Positions 1-6,823 of a DNA stretch of 16,574 nt are shown here, piece by piece; the stretch's first letter is position 1; each line of letters begins with the position of its first letter. Made by a program: the position numbers and the translations under genes. Location of the stretch: NCBI RefSeq assembly GCF_002377945.1, contig NZ_DFQV01000030.1, positions 44,162 through 60,735 on the forward strand. The letters are read 5' to 3'. The notes under the pieces were generated by a model that saw only the letters and a list, made by a program, of their open reading frames with translations, was not told where the DNA came from and searched no databases. This DNA comes from Psychrobacter sp. UBA3480. Lineage in GTDB: Bacteria > Pseudomonadota > Gammaproteobacteria > Pseudomonadales > Moraxellaceae.

Positions 1-110
1 AAGATAGGGTGCTTTTGTTGGTCATAGCGCGCCACGTTGACGGGCTGACCAAAGAACATCGGCTCTTTTAGCGCATTGTTTGGCGTTTGAGAAAAAATCG
101 AGTAAGTCAT
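1..110 (-). CDS. nrdB: Ribonucleoside-diphosphate reductase class Ia, beta subunit (N-terminal fragment)
   Basis: Small subunit of class Ia ribonucleotide reductase. It carries the di-iron/tyrosyl radical that NrdA uses to reduce ribonucleoside diphosphates to deoxy forms in the cytoplasm. Only the first 36 codons are in the window; the gene runs off the left edge. The translation starts [20 protein letters not shown] and continues with [13 protein letters not shown], which is nearly identical to the start of Escherichia coli NrdB as I recall it. The ATG at 108-110 is preceded by AAAGG at a workable distance. The metal ligands and radical tyrosine lie outside the window. It is the last visible gene of the nrd locus, 97 bp after the small gene ending at 208. 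Identification is firm from the N-terminal motif and from nrdA on the same strand. Confidence 0.93.
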   Translation of the reverse strand, partial: MTYSIFSQTPNNALKEPMFFGQPVNVARYDQQKHPI

Positions 111-207
111 GGGACTGCCTTTATAATTGATACGGTTATTAATTTATATGGGTTTGACTGGTTTTGATTTGAGGTTATGACACGTTTTTGGATTATAGCG
201 TTTTAGC

Positions 208-579
208 TTAGAGGTTCTCTAGTGATATCTGTGATGACTCTTGCCCATCGTTCATATAGGCTTTGAATATCTCGCTCAGTTCACTATCATCAAGCGCTTC
301 TAGTTCATCAAGCGCGCTTTTGCGTAGGGTGCTCACATCAGATTCTTCCGCTACTGTTTTTAAGTCTTTTTTAGCCGCTCTCGATACGGGCTTTTTGGCT
401 GCTTTTGTCACACTTTTTTTGGCGACAGTTGTCTTTGGTGCTTCATCCACACCTAACTGCTGACGCACCTCTGCAATATCAACCTCGACTTGTACGATAT
501 GCGAGCCACCATCGTTTAGGTCTGAAAATACGTTTGGGATAAACAAACCACCGTCTTTGATGATTGCGGTATATTGCAC
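208..579 (-). CDS. Small hypothetical protein of the nrd locus, Lys/Ala-rich middle
   Basis: I do not recognise this 123-residue protein. Three parts are visible. Residues 1-35 look like a small beta-rich domain (MQYTAIIKDGGLFIPNVF). Residues 50-75 are a Lys/Ala-rich stretch with repeated AKK/AAKK motifs, like histone-H1-type linkers that bind nucleic acid. Residues 80-115 are an acidic, probably helical tail (ALDELEALDDSELSEIFKAY). No membrane segment or signal peptide is seen. The start is GTG at 577-579, with GGAGG four bases upstream. An ATG at 579-581 overlaps it in another frame but is only two bases from GGAGG and opens a different, unconvincing frame. The gene sits between nrdA and nrdB on the same strand, 97 bp before nrdB, so co-transcription with nrdB is likely. 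A role in reductase expression is only a guess. Confidence 0.62.
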   Translation of the reverse strand: MQYTAIIKDGGLFIPNVFSDLNDGGSHIVQVEVDIAEVRQQLGVDEAPKTTVAKKSVTKAAKKPVSRAAKKDLKTVAEESDVSTLRKSALDELEALDDSELSEIFKAYMNDGQESSQISLENL

Positions 580-689
580 ATGACCTCCGTCGTTTTAGTT
601 CTGTCTGTATGTTTTAATGATAACAGTAGCCAATCCAGCCTACCGCTTGTATCTGCTTTGCCATCGTCGTCAACAGGATAGTTGCTACA

Positions 690-823
690 GAATTTGCGAA
701 AATGCAAATTCTCTTGCGCTCGGACGAAGCAGTGCTTCGTTATTTCCTCGCTCAGGGCTAAAAAGCCTTGCTAGGGCGTCTTTCTCTTTTCTTAACGACT
801 TTTCTGATTGGGCGCACCCTACA
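690..823. repeat. Palindromic intergenic repeat cluster, left part
   Basis: This is non-coding DNA packed with short perfect inverted repeats: GAATTTGC (690-697) with GCAAATTC (704-711), and ACGAAGC (724-730) with GCTTCGT (734-740). It ends in GGGCGCACCCTAC (811-823), a sequence I associate with dispersed Moraxellaceae intergenic repeats. The minus strand has an open frame here but no plausible gene start. It most likely belongs to a dispersed repeat family. That rests on memory and needs a genome-wide self-comparison. Confidence 0.5.
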
Positions 824-848
824 AAATATCCGCTTTCTATGCTTTTGA

Positions 849-920
849 GTAGGTTGGTGTCGAGGTACGAGACCCAACAAAGACTCAAACCGTTGGGTTT
901 CCTTCGTCAACCCAACCTAC
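849..920. repeat. REP-like inverted repeat element (GTAGGTTGG ends)
   Basis: A 72-bp element bounded by a perfect 9-bp inverted repeat: GTAGGTTGG (849-857) and CCAACCTAC (912-920). Inside is a second perfect 8-bp pair, GTTGGGTT (892-899) and AACCCAAC (909-916), with a 9-nt loop. Sequences of the GTAGGTTGGGTT...AACCCAAC type are widespread REP-like palindromes in several bacterial phyla. A degenerate relative (GTAGGTTAGA at 931) follows directly, suggesting tandem or decayed copies. There is no coding potential. Confidence 0.6.
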
Positions 921-965
921 GTGCTGTTCTGTAGGTTAGATATCGTAAGCTCTACCCAATCTATG

Positions 966-1949
966 CTAGTTAATAGACTCAATATCACTTATAGTTTGGG
1001 CGTATACAAATCTATCTTTATTTTCAAATATTTTCTTATTTAACTCAATTACTTCTGTTTGTTCTAGTTCATGGAAAGTCACAAGAGGTTCGGTCAATAT
1101 AATGTTGTCAGCTTCTTTTCTATGAAAATTGAAATATGCCGTCATAGACCTTATGTATTCTTCTTCATAAGGATTTGCTACTAACTCAATCATAACTTTT
1201 GGTGAAATTGGAAGCTGTACAAAAAACTCGTTTTCATCGAATTTTTGATTAAAACATGGGTCATCTGAGGTAATGAAATTGATATCAGAAATATTATTAT
1301 AAATTTTAATGCTGTAAAGTCTGGAAATCAAAGAAGTATGAGCTCTTTCGCTTAAACATTGTATGAAAAGCAATGTGTAACTTCTAAGTTCCGGTTGTGT
1401 AAAATCTAAGCCTTTAAAAATTGGAGACTGCTGATTAATATCTAGAAATCTATTGATTTTTCTAGGTGTTTTAAAAAGTTGAAACACAAAAAAGTGGATT
1501 AAAGCGTAATAGTCATATAAAGATATTTTTGATTTAGGCTTTAGAATTATTTTTTTAATGACTTTACTAAATTCCGCTTCTTCAACAGCGAATTTATCTT
1601 CTAGAAAGTTAAAAGAAAACTTCTTCTTTAAGTCAACTATTTCTTCAGAACAGTTATTTTCAATTGTGTCTAGAAAGTTAAAACCATTGTGAATTACGAG
1701 TATATTTCTAATTACATAATTATAGGTAGATGTATTATCTAGGCTCATTTGTCTCAAATGTTCTTCAAAAAAAGATATTTGATACGATGTAAGAGGGGTT
1801 AACTTATACAAGTCTTTTTCATAAGCTATAGACTTTGTTAGCGACGGAAAAGTTTTATCGCCATCCCAAACAATAATTTTTTCAACATTGTTATACCAAC
1901 TTTTTAGATAAAACTGACTCACAAAGTGATGTTTGCGCTTTAAGTTCAT
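966..1949 (-). CDS. DUF4238 domain protein, AT-rich, probably acquired
   Basis: A 327-residue soluble protein that I assign to the DUF4238 family from three features. These are the N-terminal KRKHHFVSQFYLKSW block (residues 4-18, with the His-His pair), the central FITSDDPCF block (225-233), and the nearby LPISPKVMIEL (246-256). DUF4238 proteins have no established function as far as I know; they are scattered and often sit in variable regions. No signal peptide or membrane helix is visible. Base composition is clearly more AT-rich than nrdA (many AAA, ATT, TTT codons), consistent with horizontal gain. The ATG at 1947-1949 has only a weak GAG upstream. The gene lies between nrdA and the small nrd-locus gene, with a repeat cluster behind it. 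It therefore looks inserted into the reductase locus rather than part of it. Confidence 0.75.
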   Translation of the reverse strand: MNLKRKHHFVSQFYLKSWYNNVEKIIVWDGDKTFPSLTKSIAYEKDLYKLTPLTSYQISFFEEHLRQMSLDNTSTYNYVIRNILVIHNGFNFLDTIENNCSEEIVDLKKKFSFNFLEDKFAVEEAEFSKVIKKIILKPKSKISLYDYYALIHFFVFQLFKTPRKINRFLDINQQSPIFKGLDFTQPELRSYTLLFIQCLSERAHTSLISRLYSIKIYNNISDINFITSDDPCFNQKFDENEFFVQLPISPKVMIELVANPYEEEYIRSMTAYFNFHRKEADNIILTEPLVTFHELEQTEVIELNKKIFENKDRFVYAQTISDIESIN

Positions 1950-1980
1950 AGGGTTTACTCATAGAGTTAAACTATTAGTT

Positions 1981-2016
1981 TTATGACATGAGTAGATAGT
2001 TCTACTCACGTCATAA
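1981..2016 (-). terminator. Strong hairpin just after nrdA; possible terminator or attenuator
   Basis: A 16-bp stem (1981-1996 with 2001-2016, one A/C mismatch) closes a 4-nt loop, 14 bp past the nrdA stop. In the nrdA direction the stem is followed by AACTAATAG, not a run of T, so it is not a textbook intrinsic terminator. It could still slow transcription or protect the nrdA mRNA 3' end, separating nrdA from the DUF4238 gene. Confidence 0.4.
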
Positions 2017-2030
2017 TCGTCCATCAGAAC

Positions 2031-4307
2031 CTAGATCTTACATGCACCACCAGCACAATCATCTTCCATATCCGCTTGGGCATCGTTCGCACCATCACGA
2101 GTGTTATGGTAGTACAGCGTCTTCACACCCATTTTATAAGCGTTGAGCAAGTCTTTTAGCAATATCTTCATCGGTACACGGCCACCAGCATAACGAACAG
2201 GATCGTAGTTGGTGTTGGCAGAGATGCTTTGATCGACGAACTTCTGCATGATAGCGACCAGCTTTAGGTAACCGTCATTGTTTGGCATTTGCCATAGTAG
2301 CTCGTACTGATCTTTTAGGGTAGCAATCTCAGGCACGACTTGCTTTAAGATGCCATCTTTTGACGCTTTGATAGAGACCAGACCACGTGGTGGCTCGATA
2401 CCGTTGGTCGCGTTGGCGATCTGACTAGAGGTCTCAGACGGCATCAAGGCGGTTAGGGTAGAGTTGCGCAGACCGTGCTCAGTGATCTCGCCACGTAGCG
2501 TTTCCCAATCTAGATGTAGCGGCTCTTGGCAGATTTTGTCCAAGTCGGCTTTGTACGTATCAATCGGCAAGATACCTTGTGAGTACGTAGTCTCATTGAA
2601 CGCAGGGCACGCGCCTTGCTCTTTTGCCAATTTGTTTGACGCTTTCAAGAGATAGAATTGCAATGCTTCAAACGTTTGATGAGTCAGACCAAGCGCGCTG
2701 TCGTCAGAGTAGCGTGCGCCATTCTTAGCTAAGTAATACGCATAGTTAATCACGCCCACACCAAGCGTACGGCGACGCATACTGCCGTTTTGAGCGGCTT
2801 TTACTGGATAGTCTTGGTAGTCGAGCAGGGCATCAAGCGCACGCACGATTAGTTCAGCTGGCTCTTCGATATCGCTGACGTTTTCGACTTTACCCAAGTT
2901 CACCGCTGATAGCGTACAAAGCGCGATCTCGCCTTCTTCGTCATTGATGTTATCCAGTGGCTTGGTCGGTAGCGCGATTTCCATACATAGGTTTGACTGG
3001 CGAATCGGGGCAACCGTCGCGTCAAATGGGCTATGCGTGTTGCAATGATCGACGTTTTGGATATAGATACGACCCGTACTGGCGCGCTCTTGCATCATCA
3101 GGCTGAACAAATCTGCTGCTGGGATTTGACGGCTACGTACGTTAGGATCATTTTCGTACTTGGTATATAGCTCTTCGAATTTGTCTTGATCTTCAAAGAA
3201 CGCGTCATACAAGCCTGGCGTGTCACCTGGTGAGAATAGCGAAATGTCTTGGCCTTTGATTAGGCGCGTGTACATTGTCTTGTTTAACTGTACGCCGTAA
3301 TCCATATGACGGACACGGTTGTCTTCGACGCCGCGGTTGTTTTTGAGTACCAGTAATGACTCAACTTCTAAATGCCATAGTGGGTAGAAAAGAGTCGCAG
3401 CACCGCCACGTACGCCACCTTGTGAGCAGCATTTAACTGCCGTTTGGAACAGTTTGTAGAACGGGATACAACCAGTATGCTGTGCTTCACCGCCACGGAT
3501 AGGGCTACCAAGGGCACGGATACGACCAGCATTGATGCCGATACCAGCACGCTGTGATACGTAGCGTACGATAGCGCTAGTGGTTGCGTTGATAGAGTCT
3601 AGGCTATCACCACATTCGATCAGTACGCACGAGCTAAACTGACGCGATGGCGTACGTACACCTGACATGATAGGCGTCGGTAGTGAGATTTTGAATTCCG
3701 AGGTCGCATCATAGAAGCGTTTGACGAAATCAAGACGGTCTGACTTGTCGTATTGGCTAAACAGACACATACCGACGAGCATGTATAAGAACTGCGGGCT
3801 CTCATAGACAGTCTTGCTCACGCGATCCTGTACTAGATATTTACCTGCCATTTGCTCAACAGCCGCATAAGCAAGATTCATATCGCGCCAGTGATCCAGA
3901 TATTCTTCTAACTCATCAAATTCAGCACGGCTATAGTCAGCTAGGATGTGCTGATCGTATTTACCAGCGTCAGTCAAAGTTTTGACATGATCATATAGGT
4001 GCGGCGGGGTGAATTTGTTATAAGCAATCTTACGTAGATGGAAGATAGCCAAACGCGCAGCCAGATATTGATAGTCAGGCGTGGTTTCAGAGATTAGGTC
4101 GGCGGCAGATTTGATGATGGTTTCGTGAATGTCACGAGTTTTGATACCTTCATAAAACTGGATGTGCGACTTTAGCTCAACTTGAGACACAGACACGTTG
4201 TCCAAGCCGTGAGCTGCCCACGCTATTACCTTGTGAATTTTGTCTAAATCAATAGGCTCTAAACGTCCATCACGTTTGGTTACTTGGATTTTGTCAATAT
4301 GTGTCAT
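2031..4307 (-). CDS. nrdA: Ribonucleoside-diphosphate reductase class Ia, alpha subunit
   Basis: Catalytic large subunit of aerobic class Ia ribonucleotide reductase; with NrdB it makes deoxyribonucleotides for DNA synthesis. At 758 residues it is close to the E. coli length (761). An N-terminal ATP-cone (about residues 5-95) gives overall activity control by ATP/dATP. The active-site redox pair is C227 (SSCVLIE) and C464 (LCTLSAVNLG). The radical cysteine is C441 in SNLCMEI, flanked by N439 and E443. Y732/Y733 (LYYHNTRDG) continue the radical path from NrdB. The flexible tail ends DDCAGGACKI, with C751 and C756 as the thioredoxin/glutaredoxin shuttle pair. All key residues are present. The ATG at 4305-4307 has AGAGG five bases upstream. 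Two NrdR-like boxes lie about 150-190 bp upstream. Unusually, nrdB is about 1.9 kb away, with two genes in between. Confidence 0.98.
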   Translation of the reverse strand: MTHIDKIQVTKRDGRLEPIDLDKIHKVIAWAAHGLDNVSVSQVELKSHIQFYEGIKTRDIHETIIKSAADLISETTPDYQYLAARLAIFHLRKIAYNKFTPPHLYDHVKTLTDAGKYDQHILADYSRAEFDELEEYLDHWRDMNLAYAAVEQMAGKYLVQDRVSKTVYESPQFLYMLVGMCLFSQYDKSDRLDFVKRFYDATSEFKISLPTPIMSGVRTPSRQFSSCVLIECGDSLDSINATTSAIVRYVSQRAGIGINAGRIRALGSPIRGGEAQHTGCIPFYKLFQTAVKCCSQGGVRGGAATLFYPLWHLEVESLLVLKNNRGVEDNRVRHMDYGVQLNKTMYTRLIKGQDISLFSPGDTPGLYDAFFEDQDKFEELYTKYENDPNVRSRQIPAADLFSLMMQERASTGRIYIQNVDHCNTHSPFDATVAPIRQSNLCMEIALPTKPLDNINDEEGEIALCTLSAVNLGKVENVSDIEEPAELIVRALDALLDYQDYPVKAAQNGSMRRRTLGVGVINYAYYLAKNGARYSDDSALGLTHQTFEALQFYLLKASNKLAKEQGACPAFNETTYSQGILPIDTYKADLDKICQEPLHLDWETLRGEITEHGLRNSTLTALMPSETSSQIANATNGIEPPRGLVSIKASKDGILKQVVPEIATLKDQYELLWQMPNNDGYLKLVAIMQKFVDQSISANTNYDPVRYAGGRVPMKILLKDLLNAYKMGVKTLYYHNTRDGANDAQADMEDDCAGGACKI

Positions 4308-4454
4308 GCTGGCCTCTATTTTGATTGCTTATTGTGATGCTGCGCGCCGAGTGGGCGGCAGACATTCTTTATAACGCTATTATGCGGGGTTGTGCTAGCT
4401 GGTTTTTTTGGACAAAAAACTACCACTACTCATAGTGACGGTTAAAATCACTGA
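4308..4454 (-). other. nrdA leader region
   Basis: Between the NrdR-like sites and the nrdA start. It contains an inverted repeat of GTTTTTT (4402-4408) and AAAAAAC (4414-4420) with a 5-nt loop, and a CACTA/TAGTG pair near 4423-4436. No ORF is credible. It probably encodes the 5' untranslated leader of nrdA. Confidence 0.35.
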
Positions 4455-4500
4455 GTACTACATATAGCGTGTTTGTTAATTGGTAGGCACAATATAGCGG
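4455..4500 (-). promoter_or_regulatory. Pair of NrdR-box-like operators upstream of nrdA
   Basis: Two sites share the core ATATAGCG: 4455-4470 (ACTACATATAGCGT) and 4485-4500 (CACAATATAGCGG), exactly 30 bp apart. They match about 12 and 10 of 16 positions of the NrdR consensus ACACWATATATWGTGT. Known NrdR boxes come in pairs about three helical turns apart upstream of nrd genes, as here. NrdR is a Zn-ribbon/ATP-cone repressor that acts when dATP is high. Overlap with the nrdA promoter is likely, but I could not place a convincing -35/-10 pair. Confidence 0.68.
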
Positions 4501-4733
4501 GAAAATTTTGAAAATACTATATTGATTTTAGAATAAAACTATGTTGCTACAAGGTTGTAGGCAGTCCAAATTTTGGCAAAGGACGATGGGATAAGGGTTA
4601 GACGCAAATGCGGTCAATAATAAAATTTTTGTAAAAATATCGTGAGATTTACTTTTCATTCTCTCGGTTATTGTCGACTGATAACGGTAGTCATGGCGGC
4701 AATAATGCGGGCGCAGATTGTACATCAAACCAC

Positions 4734-4776
4734 AAAAAATCGCCACCCATAACTTATTACTAGCGAGTGACGATTT
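4734..4776 (-). terminator. Intrinsic terminator of the YbeD-like gene
   Basis: On the minus strand, AAATCGTCAC (4776-4767) pairs with GTGGCGATTT (4746-4737): ten pairs with one G-U, closing a 20-nt loop. A run of six T (4739-4734) follows. It lies 34 bp past the stop of the gene at 4810-5211. Confidence 0.75.
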
Positions 4777-4809
4777 GGACTAAAAAGGCGTTAAAGTTTT
4801 TTATGCGAC

Positions 4810-5211
4810 TTATAAAACAATACGAACCGTTTTTGCATTATCCAGTGAGGCATAAAGCGCATTTACTTGCTCAGCAGCCGTTAGGTACAAATTGACCCGT
4901 GCCGAGTGAAAACGACCTGTTTTAGACGGCTTAACTTCGATAGACGCCAAATCAAAATCAGGGAACTGGCTACCCAAAATTAGCTTTACTTCATTAAGTA
5001 AACTCTCACGCTCGCCTTCATGACCGATGATGCTTAGTGGGTAGTTCATCGGGAACTCCCAAAGCTCTGGATTTTGAATATCGGTCTTTTTGCCTACCAA
5101 CGCACCTTTATTTGGCGTCAAATCAGTGACTTTAACTGATGGCTGATTGCTGGTTGGGTTATTTGCGCTGTTGTCGACGTTGTCGTTGTTGTCTTTTGAA
5201 TCATCACTCAT
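4810..5211 (-). CDS. YbeD/DUF493 (UPF0250) family protein with extended N-terminus
   Basis: A small cytoplasmic protein with the DUF493 fold (alpha/beta, ACT-like), known from E. coli YbeD. The family's molecular function is unsettled. The domain covers residues 49-133: ELWEFPMNYPLSIIG, then the signature KPSKTGRFHSARVNLY (94-109), and the ending KTVRIVL, parallel to VRMVL in YbeD. E. coli YbeD has 87 residues. Here an N-terminal extension of about 45 residues rich in Asn, Asp and Ser (DDSKDNNDNVDNSANN) is probably disordered. The ATG at 5209-5211 has GAGG eight bases upstream, so the long form is a credible start; no better internal start is obvious. The gene is monocistronic with its own terminator. 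Confidence 0.9.
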   Translation of the reverse strand: MSDDSKDNNDNVDNSANNPTSNQPSVKVTDLTPNKGALVGKKTDIQNPELWEFPMNYPLSIIGHEGERESLLNEVKLILGSQFPDFDLASIEVKPSKTGRFHSARVNLYLTAAEQVNALYASLDNAKTVRIVL

Positions 5212-5410
5212 GATATGAGCCTCGCTGGTATAGGTAAATAGGAAAAAGTTAATCAGTCATTAGTAGTAAGTAACTAACATAAAGTCATTCGAAAATCGCT
5301 GCTATAGACATTTAGTTAGTTAGACATCTGCTCAAACTATGCCAAAAGCATAACGCCAAAAGCTGAGACAGGCTCAGTGTGGACATCAGTGGCATTTAAA
5401 TCAGTCAAGC
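5212..5410. other. Intergenic region upstream of the YbeD-like gene
   Basis: About 200 bp without a credible ORF. It should hold the promoter of the YbeD-like gene, but I see no convincing -35/-10 pair. Short repeats of GTTAGTTAG type occur near 5313-5323; nothing else stands out. Confidence 0.3.
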
Positions 5411-5517
5411 TATAGTCGATTCAATTTAAAAGTAGTACAAGGCAACCGAGTATAGATGTATGTGTGATACTTCAAGCGAGGTTAACGCTGTCATACTTTT
5501 ATAGTGGAATGGCTATA
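5411..5517. mobile_element. MITE-like inverted-repeat element, about 107 bp
   Basis: A short non-coding element with imperfect terminal inverted repeats of about 28 bp. The left end reads TATAGTCGATTCAATTTAAA then AGTAGTACA. The right end, read on the opposite strand, gives TATAGCCATTCCACTATAAA then AGTATGACA. The TATAG ends, the AAAAGTA core and ACA at the inner border match in both arms. It encodes no transposase. Size and structure fit a miniature inverted-repeat element moved in trans. TA at each end would suit a Tc1/IS630-type enzyme, but this is inference. A partial likeness (TTTATAGTGG near 5541) follows it. Confidence 0.5.
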
Positions 5518-5643
5518 TTAGGCAGAGAATATATGCACTGTTTATAGTGGTCTATGGACGATTATTCAAGTGAAGTCTGTATTTAGTCCTTTCTATTAAG
5601 AAGTATAGGTGAATTAGCCTTTGTTAATAGCTGTTAATAAAAA
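5518..5643. other. Intergenic region after the bestrophin-like gene
   Basis: AT-rich DNA without an ORF. The minus strand past the bestrophin-like stop has TTTTTATTAACAGC but no stable stem before it, so no terminator can be called. Confidence 0.3.
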
Positions 5644-6603
5644 CTACTGCAAATAGCCATTGATAGGAGTGATATCAGGCGGAATATCCGTCTCTCTCAA
5701 TGCTTCTCGTAAATTAATCTCTATAGTGCGTGACAAGGCAGTCAAAGGTAACTGGTTAGCCGCCAAGCCAAAAGGCTCTTCTAGCTCTTCACTAAGCGCA
5801 TCTAAACCAAAAAAGGTATAAGCAATCACCGCACAAATCAACGGGGTCGCCCAACCAAGTGAGGCCACCAAGCCAAAAGGCAACATAATGCAATACAGAT
5901 AGGTCGTACGATGTACCAGTAGCATATAAGCAAAGGGTAGTGGTGTGTTGTGTATGCGCTCGCAAGCTGCCAGTACAATTGTCATAGAGGTCAGGCGCTC
6001 GTCCATGTTTTGTATGACTTGCTCCGATACCAGTCCTCGACGCCGAATATCGCCAAGTTGCTTACCCATTAGGCGCATTATATAATCAGGCACGTTTTTC
6101 GCTTGGCGAATACGGTCATGATGTATCGCCGCGACAAAAGGCTCGATATCTGCCCAAGGTGACGTACCACGCAACCGATGACGCACAGCATGGGCAAACG
6201 CAATGGTCAGATATACCATCGTTCGCTGAGTATCGCGTCCAGTCACATTGTCATCCTCGCCATTCTCTATACCAGTCGCATCGTCCTCATCTATAAAGGA
6301 CAGTACTTGGCGCGTTAAGCTACGAGAGTCATATACCAGTTGACCCCACAGTCCGCGCGCTTCCCACCAACGCTGATAACTGGCATTGTTCCGAAACCCA
6401 AGAAACAACGATAAGGCAATTCCGAGCAAGGTAAACGTTGCCATACCATAATAAGGAAACGAGTCAGGAAGCCAGTGCTGGATAATCGTGATAAGCGTAC
6501 TAAGAATAGTAATTAGCAAAATTTGCGGATAGATTTTTGGAATGATTGATCCACGCAGAGTGAAAAATATCTTAAGGGCATTGGGCGTTTGCCGGACAAT
6601 CAT
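5644..6603 (-). CDS. Bestrophin-family (YneE-like) ion channel
   Basis: A 319-residue inner-membrane protein of the bacterial bestrophin family (UPF0187, E. coli YneE, Klebsiella KpBest). These form pentameric ion channels; KpBest is cation-selective whereas animal bestrophins conduct anions. Family blocks in order: FFTLRGSIIPKI (13-24); the first hydrophobic pair (about 27-70); GFRNNASYQRWWEARGLWG (69-87); CERIHNTPLPFAY (214-226); and EELEEPFG (272-279), which corresponds to the acidic cluster forming the Ca2+ clasp in eukaryotic members. Hydrophobic helices also lie at about 223-262. Length is typical (about 300). A Glu/Asp-rich insertion at 105-124 is probably a loop. ATG at 6601-6603 has AGGAAA five bases upstream. 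It appears monocistronic. The physiological ion and role are unknown. Confidence 0.92.
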   Translation of the reverse strand: MIVRQTPNALKIFFTLRGSIIPKIYPQILLITILSTLITIIQHWLPDSFPYYGMATFTLLGIALSLFLGFRNNASYQRWWEARGLWGQLVYDSRSLTRQVLSFIDEDDATGIENGEDDNVTGRDTQRTMVYLTIAFAHAVRHRLRGTSPWADIEPFVAAIHHDRIRQAKNVPDYIMRLMGKQLGDIRRRGLVSEQVIQNMDERLTSMTIVLAACERIHNTPLPFAYMLLVHRTTYLYCIMLPFGLVASLGWATPLICAVIAYTFFGLDALSEELEEPFGLAANQLPLTALSRTIEINLREALRETDIPPDITPINGYLQ

Positions 6604-6630
6604 GTCAGTTTCCTAGCGATGGGGTATATG

Positions 6631-6676
6631 GAGACACTATTAAATGTCTCGTGTGATTCTAATATAGAAACGAGAC
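6631..6676 (-). promoter_or_regulatory. Competing inverted repeats upstream of the bestrophin gene
   Basis: The block GTCTCGT (6646-6652) can pair with ACGAGAC (6670-6676, seven perfect bp). Its GTCTC part can instead pair with GAGAC (6631-6635). The two pairings exclude each other. They lie 28-73 bp upstream of the start codon, in the likely 5' UTR or promoter, so they could be an RNA switch or overlapping operator half-sites. Confidence 0.3.
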
Positions 6677-6768
6677 CTGTAAAGCCTAAAAGGTTATAAA
6701 TTTATTCAAATAGAAGAGTAATATGAATACTTAAGCTCGGTAATTGAGATAGCTAAAAAGTTAAATCC

Positions 6769-6790
6769 TCGCCAAAAGGGCGATGTTTTT
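6769..6790 (+). terminator. Orphan intrinsic terminator-like hairpin
   Basis: TCGCC (6769-6773) pairs with GGCGA (6779-6783) around AAAAG, followed by TG and five T. No gene on the plus strand lies upstream, because 6603 is the start of a minus-strand gene. It may end antisense or leader transcription, or be fortuitous. Confidence 0.35.
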
Positions 6791-6808
6791 ATTAATCTAC
6801 TTTATGTA

Positions 6809-6817
6809 TGTTAAAAT
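6809..6817 (+). promoter_or_regulatory. Extended -10 promoter of a candidate small RNA
   Basis: TG-T-TAAAAT matches the extended -10 form (TGnTATAAT). A weak -35 (TTATTA, 6789-6794) sits 17 bp upstream. Predicted transcription start is near 6824. Confidence 0.35.
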
Positions 6818-6823
6818 GACGCG

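Noticed and set aside
263..463. Plus-strand Ser/Ala-rich ORF
   Set aside because: Antisense shadow of the Lys/Ala-rich gene at 208-579; no ribosome site.
516..934. ORFs on both strands across the repeat cluster
   Set aside because: They run through palindromic repeats, have no plausible start signals and show no protein family.
4528..4746. 72-codon minus-strand ORF upstream of nrdA
   Set aside because: Its start lies inside the terminator of the YbeD-like gene and it ends beside the NrdR sites; no ribosome site or family likeness.
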